Origin: Ensifer sp. Root278
Lineage (GTDB): Bacteria > Pseudomonadota > Alphaproteobacteria > Rhizobiales > Rhizobiaceae
Direction: 5' to 3'
DNA length: 64,000 nucleotides
Assembly (NCBI RefSeq): GCF_001429285.1
Contig: NZ_LMJJ01000041.1
Location: 86,940-150,939, forward strand
A model generated the notes under the pieces. That model saw only the letters and a program-made list of their open reading frames with translations, was not told the origin of the DNA and searched no databases. Numbering within the stretch: position 1 is the stretch's first letter; every line of letters starts with the position of its first letter. Below, one piece after another: positions 25,289 to 33,504 of the stretch. The position numbers were made by a program, and so were the translations under genes.

Positions 25289-26093
25289 CTGCCGCTGGCA
25301 CCTCGTCGACACGGTGAATGCGCACCACCGTTGCCGGCACGCCCGCTACCGTGGTGCGCGGCGGCACGGGTTTCAGCACCACGCTGCCGGCCGCGACCTT
25401 GCTGTAGGCTCCGACCTCGATATTGCCGAGGATCTTGGCGCCGGCGCCGATCATGACGCCTTGGCGAATTTTTGGATGCCGATTGCCGGTTTCCTTACCG
25501 GTGCCACCGAGCGTGACATCCTGCAGGATCGAAACCTGGTCTTCGATGACGGAGGTCTCGCCGATGACGATGCCGGAGCCATGGTCGAGCATCACGGCCT
25601 TGCCGATGCAGGCGGCCGGGTGGATATCGGGACCGAAGACAAGCGAGGCGAGGTTCGAGAGCCAGTTGGCGATGTCCTCGCGGCCATCGGTCCACAGCCG
25701 GTGAGCCGCGCGATAGGTCTGCAGCGCCTGGAAGCCCTTGAGATTGAGGAGGACATGCAAGAGGCCCGGGCAGGCGGGGTCACGTTCCATCACCGCCTGG
25801 AGGTCCGCCTCGGCAGCGCGCAGAGCTTCTGCATCGGCGTCGAAGATGTCCGAAAGCAGCTGCGCCAGCGATCGTTCGTCGACGCGGGCAACGGAAAGGC
25901 GGGAGGCGAGAACACCTGCGAGCACCGCCGCATCCGGCCGCACCTCGGTGATCAGCTGCAGCGTTTGCTCCATGACCGGCTCGCGCATGGCGAGCGCCCG
26001 GGCTTCCGCACGGATGCGGTTCCAGACTTCGCCGTCCACCAGAGGCACAACGGCCGAGCCAGCATAGAGTGGAGCTTCTGCGCCTGCGGTCAT
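25266..26093 (-). CDS. cysE: Serine O-acetyltransferase
   Basis: A 275-residue CysE. The helical N-terminal SATase domain (EVWNRIRAEARALAMREP...) precedes a left-handed beta-helix of hexapeptide repeats. The latter has FGPDIHPAACIGKAVMLDHGSGIVIGETSVIEDQVSILQDVTLGGTGKETGNRHPKI, including the catalytic DHGSG histidine and the GNRHPKI loop. It makes O-acetylserine from serine and acetyl-CoA, the committed step of cysteine synthesis. It is the last of three co-directional genes (COG0523 GTPase, WD40 protein, cysE), with a 10-base gap to the WD40 gene. Start 26093 avoids an upstream extension that lies within the WD40 coding sequence. Confidence 0.93.
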   Translation of the reverse strand: MTAGAEAPLYAGSAVVPLVDGEVWNRIRAEARALAMREPVMEQTLQLITEVRPDAAVLAGVLASRLSVARVDERSLAQLLSDIFDADAEALRAAEADLQAVMERDPACPGLLHVLLNLKGFQALQTYRAAHRLWTDGREDIANWLSNLASLVFGPDIHPAACIGKAVMLDHGSGIVIGETSVIEDQVSILQDVTLGGTGKETGNRHPKIRQGVMIGAGAKILGNIEVGAYSKVAAGSVVLKPVPPRTTVAGVPATVVRIHRVDEVPAAEMDQTIV

Positions 26094-26103
26094 TGTTTGC
26101 CTG

Positions 26104-27093
26104 TTATCCCGCGATATCGACGACACCGCAGTCGCCCTCGGCGGAGCCGAAGACGAGCTGCCGGCCGTCCTTGTTCCAGGCCATGGCGGTGATGGCGCCC
26201 TTGCCGGGGCGGCGCAGCAGCACTTCCTTGCTGTCGGCAAAGCGCGCGCCGAGGATCATGCCGTCCTGATAGCCGATCGCGACGATGTCTTCGGCCGGAT
26301 GGCAGCAGACCGAGGTCACCATGATGTCGGCGCGGGTGCCGAGTTCCAGCGGCGCCTTGCCCATCGGGCCGTCCTTGCCCTGGAAGGGCCAGACGATGGC
26401 GGCCGGGGCGCCTGAGGAGGCGAGCCATTTGCCCTTGGCCGACCAGGAGACCGACTTCACCTTGGCGGGATAGCCGGTCATGCGCATGTGGCGGGCTTCG
26501 GCGCCGGGCTTGGCGTCGAGTTTCCAGCCGTGCAGCGCGTTTTCCTGCATCGTGGTGACGAGGAAGCGGCCGTCGGGCGAGAAGGTGACGCCGGTGTGGG
26601 CGCCCTTCCATTCGAGGTCGATCGGCTGGCCCGATGTGCCGACCCAGTGCAACGACACGCCGTTGTAGCGCGCTGCGGCGACGCGAAGGCCTTTCGGTGC
26701 AAAGGCGAGGCCCTCGACGGTGCGTTCCTCGGTAAATTCCTTCGTCGTGCCGGCGGCGAGCCGCACATGGGTGGTCTTGCCATAGGCATAGGCGACGGCG
26801 CCTTGCGGGCCTGCTGCAACTTGCGCGATCCACTTGCGTGGCGCTTCGGCGACCAGCGAGGTGGTGCCGTCGGCGGCCGTACGCATGACCTTGCCGTCCT
26901 CGCCGCCGGTCAGCAGCGTGTCGTTGGCGTCGTCCACCACGAGCGACAGCAGGCCCTCGTGGACCTCCGTCGTCTTGCGGCCGAGGTCGAGGCGATGGAT
27001 CGCACCAGTGGCTTCGGCGAAGAAGGGGACGCCTTTGAGAAAGGCCACGCCGACGACGTGACCTTCGAGATCGAGGGGAGCGACAGTCGGCAT
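26104..27093 (-). CDS. WD40-repeat beta-propeller protein
   Basis: A 329-residue protein made of about seven 40-residue repeats with degenerate GH...WD pattern. Examples are VKSVSWSAKGKWLASSGAPAAIVWPF, AHTGVTFSPDGRFLVTTMQENALHGWKL and ITAMAWNKDGRQLVFGSAEGDCGVVDI. It has no signal peptide and no extra domain, so it is probably a cytoplasmic scaffold. The start codon shares one base with the stop of the COG0523 GTPase gene (TGATG). COG0523-WD40 neighbours occur in rhizobia, and the propeller may be a partner of the metallochaperone. The role is unproven. Confidence 0.87.
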   Translation of the reverse strand: MPTVAPLDLEGHVVGVAFLKGVPFFAEATGAIHRLDLGRKTTEVHEGLLSLVVDDANDTLLTGGEDGKVMRTAADGTTSLVAEAPRKWIAQVAAGPQGAVAYAYGKTTHVRLAAGTTKEFTEERTVEGLAFAPKGLRVAAARYNGVSLHWVGTSGQPIDLEWKGAHTGVTFSPDGRFLVTTMQENALHGWKLDAKPGAEARHMRMTGYPAKVKSVSWSAKGKWLASSGAPAAIVWPFQGKDGPMGKAPLELGTRADIMVTSVCCHPAEDIVAIGYQDGMILGARFADSKEVLLRRPGKGAITAMAWNKDGRQLVFGSAEGDCGVVDIAG

Positions 27094-28196
27094 CAGTTCG
27101 GCTGCGCCTCGCAGGCTTTGAACGTGCGCTCGAGCTTCTCGCGGTCGAGATCACGGCCGATGAAGACGAGGCGGCTTTCGCGCTTCTCGCCATCCTTCCA
27201 GGGGCGCTGGTGGTCGCCCTCGATGATCATGTGCACGCCCTGGACGACGTAACGCTCGGCGTCACCGGCAAAGGCGATGATGCCCTTCAGGCGCAGGATG
27301 TTCGGGCCGTCCGTCTGGGTGATCTTCTGGATCCAGGGGAAGAAGCGATCCGGGTTCATCTCGCCGCCGCGCAGCGAGATCGACTGCACCGTCACGTCAT
27401 GGATCGGCGAGGGCGCGTGATCGTGGTGGTGGTGATGGTCGTGATCGTGGTCGTGATCATGATGATCGTGATCATGGTGGTGATGGTGGTCGTGGCCGCA
27501 GTCCGGGCCGCAGGTGTGATCGTGTTCGTGATCGTCCTGGTCGAGGAAATGCGGATCGTTTTCCAGCGCCCTTTCCAGGTTGAAGGCGCCCTGATCGAGG
27601 ACCTTGGCAAGATCGATGTCGGAGCGCTGGGTGCGGTAGATGCGGGCCGACGGATTGATGACGCGCACGGTCGCTTCGATGCGCTCCAGTTCCTCAGGCG
27701 TGACCAAGTCGGTCTTGTTGAGAAGCACGACGTCGGCAAAGGCGATCTGGTCTTCGGCCTCGCGGCTGTCCTTCAGCCGCAGCGGCAGGTGCTTGGCATC
27801 GACCAGTGCGACGACCGCGTCGAGCTCGGTCTTGGCGCGCACGTCATCGTCCATGAAGAAGGTCTGGGCGACCGGCACCGGATCGGCAAGGCCGGTCGTC
27901 TCGACGATGATCGCGTCGAAGCGGCCGGGGCGGCGCATTAGGCCCTCGACCACGCGGATCAGGTCGCCGCGCACGGTGCAGCAGACGCAGCCGTTGTTCA
28001 TCTCGTAGATTTCCTCGTCGGATTCCACGATCAGGTCGTTGTCGATGCCGATCTCGCCGAACTCGTTGACGATGACCGCGTATTTGCGACCATGGTTCTC
28101 GCTGAGGATGCGGTTCAAAAGCGTCGTCTTGCCGGCGCCGAGATAGCCGGTGAGCACAGTGACGGGGATCGGCTTCTGCGGGGATGTTTCGGTCAT
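27093..28196 (-). CDS. CobW/COG0523 family GTPase, putative zinc metallochaperone
   Basis: A 367-residue G3E GTPase. Walker A is GYLGAGKTT (residues 17-25), the metal-binding CxCC motif is CVCC (Cys70, 72, 73), Walker B-like and NKTD guanine-specificity motifs follow. A histidine-rich loop (CGPDCGHDHHHHHDHDHHDHD..., about residues 225-258) precedes the CobW C-terminal domain (RGGEMNPDRFFPWIQ). The His-rich loop and CxCC point to zinc or another divalent metal rather than cobalamin; no cobalamin genes are near. Start 28196 is chosen. A much longer open frame upstream runs antisense to a glycosyltransferase gene and is rejected. It is the first gene of the operon with WD40 and cysE. Confidence 0.9.
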   Translation of the reverse strand: MTETSPQKPIPVTVLTGYLGAGKTTLLNRILSENHGRKYAVIVNEFGEIGIDNDLIVESDEEIYEMNNGCVCCTVRGDLIRVVEGLMRRPGRFDAIIVETTGLADPVPVAQTFFMDDDVRAKTELDAVVALVDAKHLPLRLKDSREAEDQIAFADVVLLNKTDLVTPEELERIEATVRVINPSARIYRTQRSDIDLAKVLDQGAFNLERALENDPHFLDQDDHEHDHTCGPDCGHDHHHHHDHDHHDHDHDHDHHHHHDHAPSPIHDVTVQSISLRGGEMNPDRFFPWIQKITQTDGPNILRLKGIIAFAGDAERYVVQGVHMIIEGDHQRPWKDGEKRESRLVFIGRDLDREKLERTFKACEAQPN

Positions 28197-28385
28197 GGGA
28201 ACCTCTAGGATTTCCGGATGCGGCGGGCAGGCATCCAAGTCGGGTTTCATATAGGAGATGCGGCGGCGATGCGCAAATGGCGCGGGCGATTTTGGCGGGC
28301 GCGGGCGGATCGCCTCAGCGGTCTGCGATAACCCTCCTTTCATCAAAATCGGAGAGAGTGCGCGGCAGATCCTAGGGGTGCGCGC

Positions 28386-29477
28386 GTGAAGACGATTTCC
28401 ATCAACGGCCGGTTCCTGACCCAGCCGCTCACCGGCGTGCAGCGCTTCGCCCGTGAGATGACCCGAGCGCTGGATGTGCGCATCGCTTCCGGGCAGGTGC
28501 CGCATGCGCTGAAGGACGCGCGCTGGCGGCTGCTTACTCCGGGCAAGGCTGTCGACGATCTCGGGCTCAAGGCGATTTCGGTCGAGCGGTTCGGCTCCGG
28601 ACCGGGCCATGTCTGGGAGCAGGGCGCGCTCTATTGGCGCGCGCGCCGCGATACGCTGATCGGCTTCGGCGGCAGCGGCCCGGTGCTGCACGGCGACCAG
28701 GTGGTGGTGATCCACGACGTCACCCTGTTTCGCCATCCGGCCTCGTTCGGGCGCGGCTACCGGCTGTTTCATGGGGCGCTCGGTTTCATCCTTGCAAGGC
28801 GGGCAAAGCTCGGCACCGTCTCGAACTTTTCGCGCCAGGAGCTTGCCGATGTCTTCCGCGTGCCGGCTGCTGGCATCGACGTCATCTACAACGCGACGGA
28901 TCACTTCGCGCGACTTCAGCCGGACGAGGGCGTCATCCAGCGGCTCGGGCTTGCCGATACGCCCTTCTTCCTGCTGGTCGGCACGCTGAAGCCCAACAAG
29001 AATGTCGAGTTTGCGGTGCGCGCCTTCGAGGCACTTGGTGCCGGCGACCACAAGCTCGTGGTCGTGGGTGGCACCGACCCGACCGTGTTCCGCGATATCG
29101 CGCCCACGTCGAAGGGCAACCTGATCTTTCCGGGCCGCCTGACCGATGACGAGATCGCCGGGCTGCAGCGGCGCGCTGTCGCCTTCGTCTTTCCCAGCCT
29201 CTATGAAGGTTTCGGCATCCCGCCGCTGGAAGCGATGACGCAGGGGTGCCCGGTGCTCGCCGCCGATATTCCGCCGGTTCGCGAGGCCTGCGGCGATGCC
29301 GTTTGCTACTTCGATCCGTTGAAGACGGAGGCTTTGGTCGACGCGATGCGGACGATCTCCGCCGACGAGGCCGTTCGCCGAGATTTGCGGCGTTCCGGCT
29401 TTGACAATGCGAAGCGCTTTTCCTGGGACGGGAGTGCGGTCGTGCTGCTCAACATGCTGGCGGCGCAGCACATCTGA
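28386..29477 (+). CDS. Glycosyltransferase family 4
   Basis: A 363-residue GT-B enzyme. The N-terminal acceptor-side domain begins MKTISINGRFLTQPLTGVQRFAREM. The donor-binding half has LLVGTLKPNKNVEFAVRAF, VVVGGTDPTVF and the E-x7-E motif in PSLYEGFGIPPLEAM (about residues 272-286). It is a retaining enzyme that transfers a sugar from a nucleotide donor to a glycan, as in mannosyltransferases of polysaccharide synthesis. No signal peptide is present. The next two genes downstream on the other strand are a GT2 and a flippase, so it probably helps build a surface polysaccharide. Confidence 0.9.
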   Translation: MKTISINGRFLTQPLTGVQRFAREMTRALDVRIASGQVPHALKDARWRLLTPGKAVDDLGLKAISVERFGSGPGHVWEQGALYWRARRDTLIGFGGSGPVLHGDQVVVIHDVTLFRHPASFGRGYRLFHGALGFILARRAKLGTVSNFSRQELADVFRVPAAGIDVIYNATDHFARLQPDEGVIQRLGLADTPFFLLVGTLKPNKNVEFAVRAFEALGAGDHKLVVVGGTDPTVFRDIAPTSKGNLIFPGRLTDDEIAGLQRRAVAFVFPSLYEGFGIPPLEAMTQGCPVLAADIPPVREACGDAVCYFDPLKTEALVDAMRTISADEAVRRDLRRSGFDNAKRFSWDGSAVVLLNMLAAQHI

Positions 29478-29501
29478 TCCATTCTGCGCGATTTTGGAGC
29501 G

Positions 29502-30380
29502 TCAAAGGTCGAGAACCCGCATCGGGTCCAGTCGACCCCGGACAAAATCACCAAATGCAATCAGATTGCCCTTGAGCCGACCGCGTCGATCGACGAGGCC
29601 TTGCGGTTTGAGGCTGCCGAGGATGTTGGCGGCGAAGTTGCCGCCCATGAGGCGAAGTGCCCATTTCAGTCCGACCGTGCCCTTGTTGCGCAGATAGAGC
29701 GGATTTGCGACCTGCGAGTAACCGAAGCGCAGGCCCGAGGTGCGGCCGCGCTTGTTGCCGAGGTGGACGCCGCGCAGCGCCGGCGATTTCACGATGCGCC
29801 CGTGCGCGGCCAGACGCCGGCAGAAATCGACATCCTCCTGCCAGCCATAGAGCGGCAGCCGCTCGTCGAAACGGGTGCGTTCGGCGGCAATCGCCGATAC
29901 GCGGAAGGCCATGTTGCAGCCATAGGCGTTGAAGGCCGGCTGTGTGACATCGTGCGGCTGAGCGCCGGGATCCGTCTCGAGGATCGCCTTGGCATCGGCA
30001 ATCGATATGCCCGGGCCATGAATGCCGTCGGCCAGAACCAGGCCGGTTGCCACGACGAGATCAGCCTCGCGATCGAACAGCCTTTCAGCCTCGGTAAGAA
30101 AATCGCTGCGCGGCAGGAAATCGTCGTCGAAAAAGACGATCAGATCGGCGGTTGTCGCCTGGTCGAGGATGGCGTTGCGCTGTGCGCTGGAACCCTTGTT
30201 GCCCGCGACGATACGGGCCTTCAAGGGAAGCGAGCCGATTCTGGCTTCGTCGACGTCCTCCGGCGTGCTTGGGCAGATGACGACGGCGTCCGGTAGTCGC
30301 GTCTGCCGCGTCAGATGCAGCAGGGTTTCGGAGAGGACCTCGCGGCGGCCCGCGGTCGCTATGCCGACGACGATGTTCAT
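29502..30380 (-). CDS. Glycosyltransferase family 2
   Basis: A 292-residue GT-A protein. The nucleotide-binding N-terminus (MNIVVGIATAGRREVLSETLLHLTRQT) and the acidic DxD motif (IVFFDDDFLP, about residues 91-100) are clear. An acceptor-site pattern (YGWQEDVDFCRRL, about residues 171-183) resembles the ED/Y motif of inverting GT2 enzymes. The C-terminus is basic and may sit at the membrane. It follows the flippase gene by 61 bases on the same strand, so the two are likely co-transcribed. Donor and acceptor are unknown. Confidence 0.88.
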   Translation of the reverse strand: MNIVVGIATAGRREVLSETLLHLTRQTRLPDAVVICPSTPEDVDEARIGSLPLKARIVAGNKGSSAQRNAILDQATTADLIVFFDDDFLPRSDFLTEAERLFDREADLVVATGLVLADGIHGPGISIADAKAILETDPGAQPHDVTQPAFNAYGCNMAFRVSAIAAERTRFDERLPLYGWQEDVDFCRRLAAHGRIVKSPALRGVHLGNKRGRTSGLRFGYSQVANPLYLRNKGTVGLKWALRLMGGNFAANILGSLKPQGLVDRRGRLKGNLIAFGDFVRGRLDPMRVLDL

Positions 30381-30441
30381 GGGGCGCTCTCCGCTCTTTC
30401 GGCGCGATCTAACCGGAAATTCGTGCAGTTTTTCTTAGCGC

Positions 30442-31845
30442 CTAGGCCGTGCTGGGTCTCGGCGACCGCATCATCAGCCGCAACTGGTTGAGCGAGAGCA
30501 AGCAGAACAGACCACCGACAACAATACCGGTACCGATCGTAACGTAGCTGGTTTCACCGGAGAGGGAGAAGGCCAGCACGGCCGCGCCAAGTCCGGCGGC
30601 GGCGAAGAGCACGGGCGGCCAGGAGAAATCGAAGGCGAGCGAGGACATCAGGCGAAGGCCGATGAGGGCGGCGAGGATCGCGCCGATGGCGCTGCCCCAG
30701 GCTAACGCCGCATCGTTCGCCCCAGCCAAGGCCAGGACTGCCAATGCTCCAAGGCTTAGAAGCACGCAGTCGGCCACGGCGAGCAGCAGGATCAACGCAA
30801 GGCGTTGCCTCAGGTGCAGCGGCGTCGGCAGCATGATCTGTGTCAGCGTGCGAACGAGCGAGAGGACGATGATGGCAGGCGCGGTTGCGAGGAAACCTTG
30901 CTGCAGGTCCGGGCTGATGACGAGCCAGGTGGCCGGGAGAAGTGCAGCGAAGATACCGGCGGCCATCATCAGCGCAAAGCTCGTCAGCAGCGCGTAGTAT
31001 TGCCCGAGTTGGCGGGGAAGAGCGGCGCGATCGCCGGTCCGGTCATGCGCGGCAACGATCTCCGGATATTGGATCGCCTGAAGGGCCGAAACGATGAGCA
31101 CGAACGGGCGTTGCAGCAGGTCGAGCGCAAGCAGGGCGCCGGCAGCACCCGTCGCGCCGAGCGCCGAGGTGAAGATCGCCTTCAGTGCCAAGGGCGCGAA
31201 CATGGCGGCAGTGGCGGCCCCGGCCGAGACGCTGCCATAGATGAGATGCTTGCGGATACGGACATTGTCGAGCGCGGCGGCTGGGCGCGTGTCGGCGCGG
31301 CGGGAAAGAAGGAATGCAAGCAGGCCATAGGCAACGTAACCGGCGAGCAGGCCCGTGACGGTCGACAGAAAGCTTGGCGAAATGAGCGCACCGAGGAGCG
31401 TGCCCGCGGCGAGAATGGTGGCGCGGGAGCCCTGCAGCACCGAGAAGGCGCGAAAATCCTGGCGGAAACGCAGCATCGTCAGATGCAGGTCGCTGCCGCC
31501 TTGTGCAATCGACACCAGGCCGCCGACAAGCGCCACGACCGGCGGCACGCCGAAGATCAAGGACACGCCCGCCGCGATCAGGCACAGCACGGCGCAGGCG
31601 AGGGCTTCGGTCAGGATCGCCCGCCGCTCCGCCGCTTCACTGTCCGCATCCGCCCCAGGGTAGAAACGCATGCAGGCGAAACGCACCCATTCGAAGGCGG
31701 CGATCGCAGCGAACTGGCAGATGGAGATGAACAGTGAATAGCTGGCATAGTCGGCCGGCGCCAGCCAGTGGGCGACGACGATCAGCAGGCCAAAGGCGAT
31801 GACGGCCTGGTAGAAATAGGCGCCGAGCGCAATGATCTTCGCCAT
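30442..31845 (-). CDS. Polysaccharide flippase (Wzx/MATE-like, oligosaccharide flippase superfamily)
   Basis: A 467-residue integral membrane protein with about 12-14 hydrophobic helices and short polar loops. It starts MAKIIALGAYFYQAVIAFGLLIVVAHWLAPADYASYSLFISICQFAAIAAFEWVRFACMRF, the typical Wzx/PST opening with Arg-Phe pairs. It probably flips a lipid-linked glycan across the inner membrane. It is the promoter-proximal gene of a pair with the GT2. With the GT4 gene it makes a compact surface-glycan group lacking polymerase and export genes nearby. Confidence 0.85.
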   Translation of the reverse strand: MAKIIALGAYFYQAVIAFGLLIVVAHWLAPADYASYSLFISICQFAAIAAFEWVRFACMRFYPGADADSEAAERRAILTEALACAVLCLIAAGVSLIFGVPPVVALVGGLVSIAQGGSDLHLTMLRFRQDFRAFSVLQGSRATILAAGTLLGALISPSFLSTVTGLLAGYVAYGLLAFLLSRRADTRPAAALDNVRIRKHLIYGSVSAGAATAAMFAPLALKAIFTSALGATGAAGALLALDLLQRPFVLIVSALQAIQYPEIVAAHDRTGDRAALPRQLGQYYALLTSFALMMAAGIFAALLPATWLVISPDLQQGFLATAPAIIVLSLVRTLTQIMLPTPLHLRQRLALILLLAVADCVLLSLGALAVLALAGANDAALAWGSAIGAILAALIGLRLMSSLAFDFSWPPVLFAAAGLGAAVLAFSLSGETSYVTIGTGIVVGGLFCLLSLNQLRLMMRSPRPSTA

Positions 31846-31923
31846 GGTTTTTCTGCCCTACGCCCGCGGGGAACTGCGCATCTGATAGCGCAAAAGCGCA
31901 AAGAAAGTGTTTGCCGCCCCGCT

Positions 31924-32715
31924 TCAGGTCAGATCGTCGGGATCGAAATCCCTGACATCTTCAAGGAGTTCGATAAACCCTCGGACGGCATGGGCGATCA
32001 AAATCTCACCCCGTGCCGCCGTGGCAACCGAGGCATTGCCGGCGACACCTTCGCCATTCAGGTCGTGCATCTTCCAGCCGAAGGCGTGGGGACCGTAAGC
32101 GCGCAGATGCTTGAAGCGTTCAGAAAATTCGCCTTGGCGGGAGGTGAAATTTTCGGCCTTGGCCATGTCGACCCTGTCCGGATGGAGCGCCAGCATCACC
32201 GATGTCTCGATGTCGCCGCCGTGGATGTCCAAGGCTTTATCCTCCGGCTTGATCCAGCCGTCCGGTTGGCCGAAGCGGGTCCAACTCGTCGCGACGGCCA
32301 GCATGTTGAAGCGTACGCGCGCTTCGGTCGCGATGATCGTCATCAACGGCGAGTTGCCGCCGTGGGCGTTCAGCATCACGAACTTGCGGATACCTTGGTT
32401 GTGAAGATCACCGGCAATGCCGAGCCAGCGCTCGACCGCCTCGCCATAGGCAAGGGTTCGGCTGCCGGCGACATCCATGTGCTCGATGGAGTAACCGACC
32501 GGCTCGGCCGGCAGGAAGGTTACCGGCAGGCCGGCGGGCATGGCGGCGATCGTGCGGGAGACGATGCCCTCGGCGATCAGCGTGTCGGTTTCGAAGGGCA
32601 GATGCGGACCGTGCTGTTCATGGGCGCCGAGCGGCAGCACGGCGATCCAGTCACGGCGAGCGTCGGCCGGAAGGTCGGTCCGATTGTCCTGCCATCGCGG
32701 CTCAGGCATCGACAT
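31924..32715 (-). CDS. Creatininase family metal-dependent amidohydrolase
   Basis: A 263-residue protein. Metal ligands of the creatininase fold are visible: LGAHEQHGPHLPFETDTLIAE (about residues 27-47), MLNAHGGNSPLM and IHGGDIETSVML. These give the Glu, His, Asp, His, Glu set for two zinc or manganese ions. Members hydrolyse creatinine, 3-oxo-guanidines or the formamidopyrimidine-type amide in riboflavin-like compounds, so the substrate is open. Start 32715 is supported by GGAGGATCGAAGAG upstream; an ATG six bases later is an alternative. It is divergent from a MarR gene, with an inverted repeat between them. Confidence 0.87.
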   Translation of the reverse strand: MSMPEPRWQDNRTDLPADARRDWIAVLPLGAHEQHGPHLPFETDTLIAEGIVSRTIAAMPAGLPVTFLPAEPVGYSIEHMDVAGSRTLAYGEAVERWLGIAGDLHNQGIRKFVMLNAHGGNSPLMTIIATEARVRFNMLAVATSWTRFGQPDGWIKPEDKALDIHGGDIETSVMLALHPDRVDMAKAENFTSRQGEFSERFKHLRAYGPHAFGWKMHDLNGEGVAGNASVATAARGEILIAHAVRGFIELLEDVRDFDPDDLT

Positions 32716-32763
32716 TTCTCTTCGATCCTCCACGTCAATTGTCGTAAAATTGTTATTTGAGTC

Positions 32764-32789
32764 ATACAGTTCGTAATCGCAAGCTGTAT
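32764..32789. promoter_or_regulatory. Inverted repeat in the creatininase-MarR divergent promoter
   Basis: ATACAG, 14 bases, CTGTAT: a six-base dyad whose arms are centred 20 bases apart (two helical turns), in an AT-rich 114-base divergent region. A MarR autoregulatory operator is the natural guess; this is inference. Confidence 0.45.
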
Positions 32790-32829
32790 TGTTATAAGTG
32801 TTCGACTCGGGGATTCGGCAGGAGGTCCA

Positions 32830-33327
32830 ATGGGCAAGAAGAACAAGGCCGAAAAGAAAGGCAAGAACGGCAAGAAGAAGGACGAGTTCCTGAATGAGCC
32901 GCACGATCTTGCCGCTATCCTTGTCCAGGCAGCGCGTTCCATGCGCACCGTACTCTCCCGCAATCTTCTTGAAAGTGGTCTTTACGCCGGGCAAGACGGC
33001 GTAATGCTGGCGCTGGCCGAAGCCGACGGCATGACCGCGGGTGGGCTTGCCGCCAGGCTTGGGGTCAAGGCGCCGACCATGACCCGCACGATCGGGCGGA
33101 TGGAAGCGCAGGGCTTCCTCGAGCGCCGTCCGGACGAGGACGATGCGCGGCTCACCAAGGTCTATCTTACTGAGCCCGGCCGCAACCGGCTGCAGATCAT
33201 CGCCGAGGCGGGGCAGCATTCGGAAAAGCTCGCGACACGCGGCCTGACCGACAAGCAGGTGCGCACTCTGATGAAACTGCTGCGCGCCGTCGACAGTAAT
33301 CTCCAGGCCGCACGGGCCGCCGACTGA
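32830..33327 (+). CDS. MarR family transcriptional regulator
   Basis: A 165-residue protein. A lysine-rich N-terminal tail (MGKKNKAEKKGKNGKKK) precedes the MarR winged helix. Helices QDGVMLALAEADGMTAGGLAARLGVKAPTMTRTIGRMEAQGFLERRPDEDDARLTKVYLTEPG contain the recognition helix and the wing with the DxRxxxV/L pattern (DDARLTKVYL). MarR dimers usually repress a divergent gene, here the creatininase. The poly-lysine tail is unusual and may increase nonspecific DNA affinity. A GCAGGAGG ribosome-binding site lies 6 bases before the ATG. Confidence 0.92.
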   Translation: MGKKNKAEKKGKNGKKKDEFLNEPHDLAAILVQAARSMRTVLSRNLLESGLYAGQDGVMLALAEADGMTAGGLAARLGVKAPTMTRTIGRMEAQGFLERRPDEDDARLTKVYLTEPGRNRLQIIAEAGQHSEKLATRGLTDKQVRTLMKLLRAVDSNLQAARAAD

Positions 33328-33356
33328 GCCTTGTTCGCCGCATATTGCCGTGGCGA

Positions 33357-33383
33357 TTTAAACAGTTTAAAAGGGATTTAAAT
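33357..33383 (+). promoter_or_regulatory. TTTAAAC-A-GTTTAAA dyad and ATTTAAAT upstream of the LacI-type gene
   Basis: TTTAAACAGTTTAAA (33357-33371) is a perfect 15-base inverted repeat; ATTTAAAT (33376-33383) is a second small palindrome 4 bases later. They sit in the 177-base gap after the MarR stop and upstream of the regulator start (33505). The centre is not the CG of most LacI operators, so another regulator, or simply an AT-rich promoter, is also possible. Confidence 0.5.
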
Positions 33384-33504
33384 TTATGGCACGCGTACGT
33401 CCGTTGGGATGTACGAAAAGTGCCGTGAGGCATGCTGCAAGAACCTCACTCGGATTGGATTGTGGGGCTGCGGCCGAGGGCGGAACAAGGCTACAGGGGG
33501 CATC

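Noticed and set aside
28197-29471. A very long in-frame extension of the COG0523 GTPase on the minus strand (up to 792 residues).
   Set aside because: It runs antisense through the GT4 gene, lacks domains and is Arg/His-rich in the way of high-GC shadow frames; the family N-terminus begins at 28196.
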